From Armatimonadota bacterium (lineage in GTDB: Bacteria > Armatimonadota > Abditibacteriia > CG2-30-59-28), in NCBI GenBank assembly GCA_016199605.1, contig JACQGJ010000182.1, positions 1-22,149 of the forward strand: 22,149 nucleotides of DNA, in the 5' to 3' direction. The notes beneath the pieces are model-generated. The model did not search any database, was not told where the DNA came from, and worked only from the letters and a program-made list of their open reading frames with translations. Below are positions 6,461 through 14,598 of the stretch, piece by piece. The position numbers and the translations under genes were made by a program. Position 1 is the first letter of the stretch. Each line of letters begins with the position of its first letter.

Positions 6461-8743
6461 ATGCATTCGGTTCCGATGAAACAGGCGGTCTGTCTGTTCT
6501 TTGTGCTATCGGGTCTGACGGTGTTCGGAGTGGACGCCCGACAGGAAGGAGCAAAAGTGCCCATCGCAATACAGGCTTTTGATCTGAACGAGGTTCGGTT
6601 GCTGGAGGGTCCCTTCAAAACCGCCCAGGAGGCCAACCGGAGGTATCTCCATGAGCTGGACTTCGACCGGCTCCTTTGGACCTTTCGCAAGAACGCGGGC
6701 CTATCCGCTCCCGGGCAGCCCTTGGGAGGATGGGAAGCGCCGGACTGTGAGGTGCGCGGTCACTTCATCGGTCACTACCTGTCGGCGTGCGCGCTGATGT
6801 ATGCGAGCACTGGCGATGAGACGCTGAAAGCCAAAGCCGACGACATGGTGTCTGAGTTGGCGAAATGCCAGGAGGCGCTGGGGGGCGGATACCTGTCAGC
6901 CTACCCCGAGAGCTTTCTCGACCGCCTCGAATCGATGGAACGCGTGACCTGGGCGACACTCTACGTGATCCACAAGATCATGGCGGGTTTGTTGGATATG
7001 CACCAACTAACCGGCAACCAGCAGGCGCTCGACGTGCTCAAGAAAATGGCGGCCTACTTCAAGCGGCGTGCGGACAAGCTGTCGGATTTCCAGATGGAAC
7101 GAATGCTGACCGTGGAATTCGGCGGAATGTCCGAGACGCTTCACAATCTGTATGGAATCACTCGTGATCCTGCCCATCTCGAGTTGGCCCACCGATACGA
7201 TCAGGCCGCCTTTCTCGGCCCGCTTGCCCTGGAGCGCGACAATCTCAGTCATATCCACGGCAACACGCAGATTCCCAAGGTCTGTGGCGCGGCGAGGCAT
7301 TACGAGTTGACGGGCGATAAACGTTACCGGACGATTACGCGGTTCTTCTGGGACCGCGTGGTCAAGACACGCACCTATGCGACAGGCGGGACCACGGAGG
7401 CGGAGGTCTGGCCCGAACCAAACGCTCTCGCTCGGACCCTTGCGGCGAACAACCAGGAGTGCTGCAAGACGCACAACATGCTCAAGGTCACACGGTACTT
7501 GCTTCGATGGACGGGCGATCCGACTTACGGCGACTACTACGAGCGCGCCCTTCTCAACGGAATCCTGGGGACGCAACGCTCCGACAACGGCCAACTCATC
7601 TACTATGTGCCGCTGGCAACCGGCTGCGCCAAACAGTGGGGCACACCCTATGATAGTTTCTGGTGCTGCTATGGGACGGGGATCGAGTCCTTTGCCAAGC
7701 TGGGAGATAGCCTCTACTTTCACGACCGGTCGAATCTCTATGTGAACCTGTTCGTTGCTTCTACGGTGACCTGGAGAGCAAAGAACCTTCGACTGGAGCA
7801 GGTCACGAGCTTCCCGGAAGAAGAGGGAACCACGCTTCTGTTCCATCTCAACCGTCCCACAAGACTCGGACTGAAGGTGCGTGTGCCCTCTTGGGCCACG
7901 CATGGCCTGGGCGTGAAGATCAACGGCAAGCTGTCAGGCAAGGAGGCGAGACCGTCCACCTACCTGTCCCTTAACCGCGAGTGGAAGGACGGAGATCGAG
8001 TCGAGATCGCGATGCCGATGGCGCTTCATTCCTCCCCGATGCCCGACGGCCCTGAGTTGGTGGCAGTGATGTACGGACCGGTAGTGTTGGCAGGCGTTTC
8101 TCCCCCGCAGGGAACGTATCTTTTGGGCGATCCAAAGGACCCAAGCCAGTGGGTTGAAAAGACCGGTGACGGTCCCCTCACCTTCGCAGCGACGGGACAG
8201 AAGAAGACCGTGCGATTGGTTCCTTGGTACAAGGTGATCGACGAGCCGTACGGCGTCTATTGGACCGTCACCTCCGAGGGCAGCCCTCGCCACAAGGCGA
8301 TGCTCGCGGAAGAGGAGGCTCGTCAGAAGCGGGAATCGCGCATCGTGGATCGTGTGAAGGTGGGTGACAACACCTCAGAAGAGGAGCACCACCTTCAAGG
8401 CGAGAACACAGGATCCGGGCCCTATGCCGACCGTTTTTGGCGGCACGCATTGGGCGGAGGCTGGTGGAGCTGGGACATGAAGGTTCTGCCCGAGGTCCCG
8501 ATGACGCTTGTCTGCACCTACTGGGGAAGTGACGTTCCACCGCGCAAGTTCGACATACTCGTCGAGGGCGTCCTCGTCGGAATGCAGGACCTGAACCGCA
8601 ACAAACCCAACGAGTTCTTCGAGGTGGAGTATGCGATCCCGGCGGAGCTGACCAAAGGCAAGGAGAAGGTGACGGTTCGCTTTCAAGGACACAAGGACAA
8701 TATGGCGGGAGGCGTGTTCGACTGCGCGACGTTGCGCCCATGA
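6461..8743 (+). CDS. Secreted beta-L-arabinofuranosidase-like glycoside hydrolase (GH127/GH146, DUF1680)
   Basis: A 760-residue hydrolase of the DUF1680 superfamily, whose characterised members release beta-L-arabinofuranose from plant glycans using a zinc-bound cysteine nucleophile. Residues 6-26 form a signal peptide (MKQAVCLFFVLSGLTVFG), so it is exported. The (alpha/alpha)6 barrel spans about 35-430, with GGWEAPDCEVRGHFIGHYLSA (90-109, quoted in two parts: GGWEAPDCEV, RGHFIGHYLS), GGTTEAEVW (309-317, likely acid/base Glu315), Glu333-x-Cys335 and the FWCCYG pair Cys402-Cys403 that match the zinc-thiolate site of HypBA1. Beta domains follow, and the last ~115 residues look like a DUF6805-type C-terminal domain. 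The ATG at 6461 has AGGAGG 10 nt upstream; ATG 6476 is an alternative. The stop overlaps the first ATG of the next frame, so the two secreted proteins are probably co-expressed. Family sure, substrate not proven. Confidence 0.93.
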   Translation: MHSVPMKQAVCLFFVLSGLTVFGVDARQEGAKVPIAIQAFDLNEVRLLEGPFKTAQEANRRYLHELDFDRLLWTFRKNAGLSAPGQPLGGWEAPDCEVRGHFIGHYLSACALMYASTGDETLKAKADDMVSELAKCQEALGGGYLSAYPESFLDRLESMERVTWATLYVIHKIMAGLLDMHQLTGNQQALDVLKKMAAYFKRRADKLSDFQMERMLTVEFGGMSETLHNLYGITRDPAHLELAHRYDQAAFLGPLALERDNLSHIHGNTQIPKVCGAARHYELTGDKRYRTITRFFWDRVVKTRTYATGGTTEAEVWPEPNALARTLAANNQECCKTHNMLKVTRYLLRWTGDPTYGDYYERALLNGILGTQRSDNGQLIYYVPLATGCAKQWGTPYDSFWCCYGTGIESFAKLGDSLYFHDRSNLYVNLFVASTVTWRAKNLRLEQVTSFPEEEGTTLLFHLNRPTRLGLKVRVPSWATHGLGVKINGKLSGKEARPSTYLSLNREWKDGDRVEIAMPMALHSSPMPDGPELVAVMYGPVVLAGVSPPQGTYLLGDPKDPSQWVEKTGDGPLTFAATGQKKTVRLVPWYKVIDEPYGVYWTVTSEGSPRHKAMLAEEEARQKRESRIVDRVKVGDNTSEEEHHLQGENTGSGPYADRFWRHALGGGWWSWDMKVLPEVPMTLVCTYWGSDVPPRKFDILVEGVLVGMQDLNRNKPNEFFEVEYAIPAELTKGKEKVTVRFQGHKDNMAGGVFDCATLRP

Positions 8744-8766
8744 TGGGAAAAGGAGACACCTTCAAC

Positions 8767-10488
8767 ATGACAACACAACAGGAGGGGATTAGCTTGGGAA
8801 TTCGACTGAATCAGAGGAATGGCATTTCATGCCTTGTTGCCTTCCTCCTCATCACTAGGCAGTGCAGCCTTGCCGCCGGTGCTGAGGTAGGCAGATTGGG
8901 GACAGGCGGACTGCACGGAATCCTTCTGTACCGTGTCACCGACTCGCAGTTCGCTTTGCTGGTCAGATCCCTCTGGGGAGGGTCTCAGGATCAGACTTCA
9001 CGCCAGGATCTTCCGGAGAGTTTGAGTGAGGTCGTTGAGAGGGTCCCCGTCGGGGGTTACGACAGAGACACATGGTGGCTGGCGAGTCCCCACGGGGATA
9101 ACTGGTCGGCTCGTTTCACCACGAGTCTGAAGGTCGCGACCGAAGGAGAGTATACGTTCTACTACAAGTCCGACGACGGCGCGCGCATGTGGATCGACGA
9201 CCGGCAAATCATCAACGATTGGGTCCCTCGATCGGGTCTGACAAGCGAGGTCAAGGTGAAGCTGACCACTGGCGACCATGCGGTCCGCTGTGAGTTCTTC
9301 GAGCAAGGGGGAGGAGCCCAGGCGCATCTCGAATGGGCGGGACCGGACCTCAAGCGACAGGTCGTTCCCGCCTCCGTAACCTCCGCGGAGGGCAAGCCCG
9401 GATGGAAAGCCGAGTACTTTCTGAATGTGGACTTGACGGGCGACGCGACTCTCAACCACCACGAGAAGGTGGATTTCGACTGGGGGGAGGGCGGCCCGGA
9501 GAGCTCCGATTCGGGGCCGCTGGTTGTGATCCTCGACTGGGCCCGTATCTCGGACGGAGTTGTGATCGGGCAGCTCCGGGCGCCTGCAAAGGCCAAGGCG
9601 GGGGTGGTGTTGCGCGGGATCGGTCCCGTGCCACCCACGATCCACATTAGGGGGAACGAGATGGGAGCGATTCCAGGCTCGGCGGCAACGATGCCAGAGC
9701 TGCCGTTCCGTCTTCGGGTGCTTGGTGAGGGAGCGGCCTACGCAGTTGGCAATACCGCGGACACATCGGGTGTGTGGCAAGCAGGAGCGACCCCACTGTT
9801 ATTCGCGGCCGGCTTTGGCAAGCTGCCCGAGCTCGACCTCAAGACCGCCACGGCACAGCTTCAGAAGTGCATGTCCACCGGTTTGAACGCTCCCTTCCCG
9901 GAGCTGGGCGAAGGCGGGTGGGCTTCGCTGTTCAACGGGAAGGACTTGACCGGATGGAAACTGCGCAACCCAAACGGTGTCCAGAGCTGGAAAGTCGAGG
10001 ACGGTGTGCTCAGCAACGCCGGGCACGGCACGGACCTATTCAGCGAGGTTCGACTCACTGACTTTGAGCTGCATGTCGAGTTCATGGTTCCCCCCGGGAG
10101 CAACAGCGGCGTCTACCTTCAGGGACGATACGAAGTCCAGGTCCTCGACAGTTTTGGTCAGGGGTTCAGCCCGGGGATGTGTTGTGCGATTTACAGCAAA
10201 ACGATGCCCACGAAGAACGTCTGCAAGCCTGCAAACGAATGGCAGACCTACGACATCACATTTCGGGGCGCTCGCCCCTCGCTGGACGGTGGCAAGACCT
10301 CGAATGCGCGCGCTACCGTAGTCTTCAATGGTGAAAAGGTCATCGACAACATCGAGATCGATGGGGTGACCGGTGGGGCGATGGACAACGACGAGTGCCG
10401 CGCCCACGGGATCATGCTGCAAGGGGACCATGGCGTGGTGCATTTCCGGAATATCCGGGTAAGACCGTGTCGGATACCAGGAAGGTGA
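8767..10488 (+). CDS. Secreted PA14 and DUF1080 (3-keto-disaccharide hydrolase-type) protein
   Basis: About 573 residues. An N-terminal hydrophobic stretch (ISCLVAFLLI, about 20-29) acts as signal peptide. Residues about 41-205 form a PA14 domain (YTFYYKSDDGARMWIDD, then AHLEWAGP), a carbohydrate-binding module. Residues 212-245 repeat the opening of a second PA14 domain (GWKAEYFLNVDLTG...FDWGEG), which then breaks off. The C-terminal 384-567 is a DUF1080 domain (SLFNGKDLTGWK, SNSGVYLQGRYEVQVLDS, NEWQTYDITFRG, GIMLQGDHGVVHFRNIRVRP), a concanavalin-like fold linked to 3-keto-glycoside hydrolysis. The start is uncertain: ATG 8740 overlaps the preceding stop, ATG 8767 has AGGAG 11 nt upstream, and TTG 8794 has the best ribosome site (AGGAGGGG, 8780-8787) and the shortest signal peptide n-region. 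It likely binds and processes sugars released with the adjacent GH127 enzyme. Confidence 0.88.
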   Translation: MTTQQEGISLGIRLNQRNGISCLVAFLLITRQCSLAAGAEVGRLGTGGLHGILLYRVTDSQFALLVRSLWGGSQDQTSRQDLPESLSEVVERVPVGGYDRDTWWLASPHGDNWSARFTTSLKVATEGEYTFYYKSDDGARMWIDDRQIINDWVPRSGLTSEVKVKLTTGDHAVRCEFFEQGGGAQAHLEWAGPDLKRQVVPASVTSAEGKPGWKAEYFLNVDLTGDATLNHHEKVDFDWGEGGPESSDSGPLVVILDWARISDGVVIGQLRAPAKAKAGVVLRGIGPVPPTIHIRGNEMGAIPGSAATMPELPFRLRVLGEGAAYAVGNTADTSGVWQAGATPLLFAAGFGKLPELDLKTATAQLQKCMSTGLNAPFPELGEGGWASLFNGKDLTGWKLRNPNGVQSWKVEDGVLSNAGHGTDLFSEVRLTDFELHVEFMVPPGSNSGVYLQGRYEVQVLDSFGQGFSPGMCCAIYSKTMPTKNVCKPANEWQTYDITFRGARPSLDGGKTSNARATVVFNGEKVIDNIEIDGVTGGAMDNDECRAHGIMLQGDHGVVHFRNIRVRPCRIPGR

Positions 10489-10567
10489 AGTGGGACATTG
10501 GAGAGTCCCTCGGAGGTCAGGACAAAAGGGACACCAATGACCCGCCACAAATGCGGCTGTGCCTGTC

Positions 10568-10639
10568 GTCCCTGATGTCTTTTGCGTCCCTTGTCTACCG
10601 GACTTCCCTTGTGTCTCTGGTGTCCCGGTGGTCCGGAAG
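10568..10639 (+). repeat. Degenerate 9-bp tandem repeats
   Basis: Eight consecutive 9-mers resemble GTCCCTTGT: GTCCCTGAT, GTCTTTTGC, GTCCCTTGT, CTACCGGAC, TTCCCTTGT, GTCTCTGGT, GTCCCGGTG, GTCCGGAAG. Upstream at 10520-10535, GGACAAAAGGGACACC is the complementary version, so the array can fold back on it. No gene is present in this 337-bp spacer (10489-10825): the frames crossing it have no family signature or ribosome site. The remaining part holds the two hairpins listed separately. Confidence 0.55.
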
Positions 10640-10740
10640 CTGCAACTGTCACAATGATTCACCGCGGCTGCCATTTTCCCTCCCAGTCTCCGCGATTCCC
10701 CGGTGCCCGGTTTCGACCCGTGCATCACGTCGCACCGTGA

Positions 10741-10780
10741 AAAGAAACGGGGCATCCCGTCCTATCCACGGAATGCCCCG
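10741..10780 (-). terminator. Rho-independent terminator of ppdK
   Basis: GGGGCATCCCGT (10750-10761) pairs with ACGGAATGCCCC (10769-10780) over 12 positions with one mismatch. On the - strand the stem is followed by GTTTCTTTTC, a U-rich exit. It lies 46-76 bp after the ppdK stop. Confidence 0.6.
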
Positions 10781-10782
10781 GA

Positions 10783-10808
10783 ACTGAACGACTGAAGTCG
10801 TTCAGTTT
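10783..10808. repeat. Perfect 12-bp hairpin after ppdK
   Basis: AACTGAACGACT (10783-10794) is the exact reverse complement of AGTCGTTCAGTT (10797-10808), with only two bases between arms. It lies 17 bp beyond the ppdK stop and directly before the terminator stem. No T tract follows, so it may protect the 3' end of the mRNA or aid termination. Confidence 0.5.
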
Positions 10809-10825
10809 CTACCATTGCTCGTTCG

Positions 10826-13495
10826 CTACTTGTCCCGCTCGAAGGTTGACTCCAAATTCGCCTGCGCCGCGGCGAGGCGGGCAACGGGGACGCGGCGCGG
10901 TGAGCAGGACACATAGTCAAGCCCGATCTGGTGGCAGAAGACCACACTGCGCGGATCGCCGCCGTGCTCGCCGCAGATACCCAACTTGATCTTTGGGTTA
11001 ACGGCGCGGGCATCGTCCACGCAAATCTTCATGAGTTTGCCGACGCCACTCCTGTCAATGGACTCGGTTGGGTCTTCGGGGAGGATCTTCTTGTCGATGT
11101 AGATCGGCAGGAACCTGCCGGCATCGTCGCGGGAGATTCCATAGGTCAATTGAGTCAGGTCATTGGTGCCGAAAGAAAAGAACGCCGCTTCCTGTGCAAT
11201 CTCTGCCGCGGTCAAGGCCGCCCGTGGAACCTCAATCATTGTGCCGAAGCTGTAGGTCACCTTCACGCCTTCGGCTTTCATGGTCGCCTGGGCCACCATG
11301 TCGAGTTGTTCTTTCAGCAGTCGCAGCTCGGTGACGATGCCGACGAGCGGGATCATGATCTCGACCTGCGGGTTGCCGCCCGTCTTCTTCACCTGGCACG
11401 CTGCGCCGATGATGGCAGCGATCTGCATCTCCACGATCTGCGGGAAGACGATGGAGAGTCTGCAACCCCGCAGTCCGAGCATCGGGTTGGACTCGTGATG
11501 CTCTTCAATCTTCTGGAGGAGCTTCTCTTTCTGATCGAGGACCTTGGAACCCGGTTTGGTCAGTCGAAGAACCATGACGTCTTCCCGCGTCTTCTGCTCG
11601 ATGTCAATCAGGAACTCGTGCATCGGCGGGTCGATGAGTCGAATGGTAACCGGGAGCTCGCCCATGGTTTTGAAGATGCCGATGAAGTCGCCCCGCTGCA
11701 AGGGAAGCAGATGATCGAGCGCCTTTTTGCGCTCGCCGTCGCTATCGGCCAGAATCAGCTTCTGGACCTTGGGCAGCCGGTCACCTAAAAACATGTGCTC
11801 GGTGCGGCAGAGACCGATGCCTTGCGCGCCCCAGTTCAGGGCCTCGGCGGCCTGTTCGGGTGTGTCGGCGTTGGTGCGAACCTTCAGCCGTCGATACTTG
11901 TCAGCCCAGGTCATGAACTCTTTGAACTCGCCGGAGATGGTCGGTGGCTCGGTCGCCAGTTTGCCGGTGTAGACGATACCTTCGGTTCCGTCGATGGTAA
12001 TCCAGTCGCCTTCGTGCAGGACGGCTCCGCTCCTGGTAGTCATGGTGCGGTTCTTCTCGTCAATGCTGATCTCAGCGCAGCCGCAGATGGTTGGGATGCC
12101 AAACTGGCGGGCAACGAGGGCTGCATGAGAAGTTCGTCCCCCTTCTGCCGTCAAGACGCCTTGCGAAGAGAGCATTCCCTTCAGGTCGTCGGGGTTTGTC
12201 TGCCTGCGGACAAGGAGGACTTTTTCTCCTGCCCCGGCTTTGCCGCGTCGAGCCGACGTGGCTGAGTCGAGGACGATCATCCCGACCGCCGCGCCGGGAC
12301 CGGCATTCATGCCTTTGGCGATGACCTTCTCTTTCGGGCGATCTTTCAGGCGAGGGTGCAGGCACTGCTCCAACTGCTCCGCGGGAACCCGGAGAATGGC
12401 TTCTTCTCTGGTAATCCTCTTCTCTTTGACGAGGTCTACCGCGATCTTCACCGCCGCCGGGCCCGTGCGTTTGCCGGACCGGCACTGCAAGATGAACAGT
12501 CGTCCTTTCTCAATTGTGAACTCGATGTCCTGCACTTCCCGGTAGTGGTCTTCGAGAATCTTGCAGACTTCCTCGAATTGCTTGTAGATTTCCGGGTTCT
12601 GCTTCGCCAATTCGTTGATGTCCACAGGGGTGCGGACACCCGCGACCACGTCTTCGCCCTGCGCGTTCATCAGGTATTCGCCAAACATGGCGTTCTCACC
12701 AGTGGCCGGGTTGCGGGTGAAGGCAACTCCGGTGCCGCTGTCCGCACCCATGTTGCCGAACACCATCGTCTGAACGTTGACCGCGGTGCCGAGGTCCTCA
12801 GAGATCTTCTCCTTCTTGCGGTATTCCTTCGCGCGGTCGTTGTCCCACGAATTGAACACCGCGCAGATGGAGAGTTGCAGTTGCTCCACCGCGTCGGAAG
12901 GGAACTCGCGACCGAGACGTTTCTTCAGGTGGCTCTTGAATAGAACCGTGAGCTTCTTCATGTTGGCCGCGTCCACGTCGGTGTCCAATTTAGCGCCGAG
13001 CCGCTTCTTCATCTGGGTGAAGATATGCTCGAACTCTTCCTTCTCGACACCGAGGACCACGTCGGAGAACATCATGACAAAGCGGCGATAGCCGTCCCAC
13101 ACGAATCGCTCGTTGCCCGTGGCTTCGATGATTGTCTGGGCGGTCTGGTCGTTCAACCCAAGATTCAGAATCGTATCCATCATGCCGGGCATGGAGAACT
13201 TTGCGCCGGATCGGACGGAAACGAGCAGAGGATTCCTGGGGTCTCCCAGCTTCTTCCCCATCTGTTTTTCCACGTAAGCCAACGCCTTGTTAACCTCGTC
13301 AACAAGGCCCGCAGGCAGCTTCTTGCCGCCCTTGAGGTATTCGTTGCAGACTTCAGTGGTAATCGTGAATCCCGGCGGGACCGGGAGGCCGATGTTTGTC
13401 ATCTCCGCCAGGTTGGCGCCTTTGCCACCGAGCAGATCTCGCAGCTTTGCATTGCCTTCGTGAAACAGCCATACACGTTTTTTGTTACTCGCCAT
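10826..13495 (-). CDS. ppdK: Pyruvate, phosphate dikinase
   Basis: An 889-residue PPDK, which reversibly interconverts pyruvate, ATP and phosphate with phosphoenolpyruvate, AMP and pyrophosphate (cytoplasm; glycolysis or gluconeogenesis). Length is typical. The N-terminal ATP-grasp domain begins VWLFHEGN...LLGGKGANLAEM and includes SVRSGAKFSMPGMMDTILNL (91-112 region). The swivelling phosphohistidine domain has LTAEGGRTSHAALVARQFG with catalytic His457. The PEP-binding TIM barrel holds GLCRTEHMF, the FFSFGTNDLTQLTYG motif and GICGEHGGDP with the catalytic Cys841. The ATG at 13495 has GGAGG about 11 nt upstream. It follows mazG by 129 bp in the same direction; no clear own promoter was found, and a good terminator lies downstream. 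The motif LQCRSGKRTG is slightly unusual compared with the common LQTRNGKRT. Confidence 0.97.
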   Translation of the reverse strand: MASNKKRVWLFHEGNAKLRDLLGGKGANLAEMTNIGLPVPPGFTITTEVCNEYLKGGKKLPAGLVDEVNKALAYVEKQMGKKLGDPRNPLLVSVRSGAKFSMPGMMDTILNLGLNDQTAQTIIEATGNERFVWDGYRRFVMMFSDVVLGVEKEEFEHIFTQMKKRLGAKLDTDVDAANMKKLTVLFKSHLKKRLGREFPSDAVEQLQLSICAVFNSWDNDRAKEYRKKEKISEDLGTAVNVQTMVFGNMGADSGTGVAFTRNPATGENAMFGEYLMNAQGEDVVAGVRTPVDINELAKQNPEIYKQFEEVCKILEDHYREVQDIEFTIEKGRLFILQCRSGKRTGPAAVKIAVDLVKEKRITREEAILRVPAEQLEQCLHPRLKDRPKEKVIAKGMNAGPGAAVGMIVLDSATSARRGKAGAGEKVLLVRRQTNPDDLKGMLSSQGVLTAEGGRTSHAALVARQFGIPTICGCAEISIDEKNRTMTTRSGAVLHEGDWITIDGTEGIVYTGKLATEPPTISGEFKEFMTWADKYRRLKVRTNADTPEQAAEALNWGAQGIGLCRTEHMFLGDRLPKVQKLILADSDGERKKALDHLLPLQRGDFIGIFKTMGELPVTIRLIDPPMHEFLIDIEQKTREDVMVLRLTKPGSKVLDQKEKLLQKIEEHHESNPMLGLRGCRLSIVFPQIVEMQIAAIIGAACQVKKTGGNPQVEIMIPLVGIVTELRLLKEQLDMVAQATMKAEGVKVTYSFGTMIEVPRAALTAAEIAQEAAFFSFGTNDLTQLTYGISRDDAGRFLPIYIDKKILPEDPTESIDRSGVGKLMKICVDDARAVNPKIKLGICGEHGGDPRSVVFCHQIGLDYVSCSPRRVPVARLAAAQANLESTFERDK

Positions 13496-13624
13496 AAAGT
13501 GTCGTTCCTCCTCAGTTGTGTTTGCACAGTTGAAACTCGTCCAACAACAACTCAGCGGTTGAGGGATGGAAGAGGAAGGAGGACCCCCTTGCCCCGGCCA
13601 GGTCTTCTTCCCTCATCGCTTATC

Positions 13625-14530
13625 TCAGACAGGTTCCGTTTGCTTTACCTCATTCCAGATCTCATCCATCTCTTCGAGAGTCATCTCCGTCAGCGACTTG
13701 CCCGCTGTCGTCACACGCTGCTCCAACACCGAAAACCGCTGCTCGAATTTCTTCGTCGCCTGACGCAGGGCCTCCTCCGCATCAGTCTTATACAGCCGCG
13801 CAACATTCACGGCAGCAAAAAGAAGGTCGCCGACCTCCTCCGCGACCGCTCCATAATCCGACAAGTCGGCCCCCTCGATCTCGGCGATTTCTTCACCCAC
13901 CTTCTCCAGGGCGCCTTGAGGGGACGCCCAGTCGAACCCTACTGTGGCGGCGGCTTTCTGCACTTTGGCTGCCCGAATCAACGCCGGGAGAACGGCGGGA
14001 ATTTCCGTGATCTTCTCCGAGACGGATTTGTGTCCGTTGTCTTCGCTTTTGATGGCGTCCCATCGCTTCAGGACTTCCTCAGGCGACTTTGCAACGACAT
14101 CGCCAAACACGTGGGGATGACGACGAACCAGTTTCGTGTTAATGGACGCCAGAGACTGGTCCAGGGAGAACTGTCCCGTTTCGTTGGCGAGTTGGGCGTG
14201 CATCACCACCTGCATCATGAGGTCCCCGAGTTCTTCCATGAGTTTCGCTGGATCGCCGGAGTCAATGGCATCGAGCACCTCATAGGTCTCCTCGAGCAGG
14301 CAGGATTTGAGCGTGTCGTGAGTCTGGACGCGGTCCCAGGGGCAACCTTTGTCACCACGCAGGCACGCGACGATACGCATCAACTCTACGAGCTCGCGGC
14401 TTGCCGGCTTTTCGAGATCCTCCACGTGCTTCAATGTTTGCTCGCTTCCAAGAGACCCAGGGGGCGGACGAATTGCCTCAAGAGAGGCGGTTAAGTGATC
14501 GCAGCAACCTTCCGCCCCGGGAGCCAACAT
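13625..14530 (-). CDS. mazG: Nucleoside triphosphate pyrophosphohydrolase MazG
   Basis: MazG hydrolyses nucleoside triphosphates to monophosphates and pyrophosphate, cleaning nucleotide pools and affecting (p)ppGpp levels in E. coli. Both tandem MazG domains are present: the first has GCPWDRVQTHDTL, LEETYEVLDAI and EELGDLMMQVVMHA, then RRHPHVFGDV; the second has GFDWAS, EKVGEEIAEI and EEVGDLLFAAVNVAR. The metal-binding Glu/Asp clusters (EExxE and ExxD) are intact in both. The ATG at 14530 gives 301 residues, about 40 more than E. coli MazG, and the first ~30 residues look unlike the family with no ribosome site. A TTG at 14434, with GGAAG about 10 nt upstream, may be the real start. It lies 68 bp after the parvulin-like lipoprotein and probably shares its transcript. 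Confidence 0.94.
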   Translation of the reverse strand: MLAPGAEGCCDHLTASLEAIRPPPGSLGSEQTLKHVEDLEKPASRELVELMRIVACLRGDKGCPWDRVQTHDTLKSCLLEETYEVLDAIDSGDPAKLMEELGDLMMQVVMHAQLANETGQFSLDQSLASINTKLVRRHPHVFGDVVAKSPEEVLKRWDAIKSEDNGHKSVSEKITEIPAVLPALIRAAKVQKAAATVGFDWASPQGALEKVGEEIAEIEGADLSDYGAVAEEVGDLLFAAVNVARLYKTDAEEALRQATKKFEQRFSVLEQRVTTAGKSLTEMTLEEMDEIWNEVKQTEPV

Positions 14531-14598
14531 GACAAGAAGGCCCCGGGCCGTGCAGGCGTCGGGAACCTGCGAGGCTGAGACTGCTCACGCTTCTTCCG

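Noticed and set aside
10395..10787. A 130-codon + strand frame over the spacer after the DUF1080 gene
   Set aside because: It is made of the 9-bp repeats and hairpins read as codons (Ser/Leu/Val-rich), with no ribosome site or known family.
13025..14494. A 489-codon open frame on the + strand
   Set aside because: It lies opposite ppdK and mazG, whose families are certain on the - strand. The frame reads through the antisense of both genes and their spacer, with no family signature; it is a product of GC-rich codon use.
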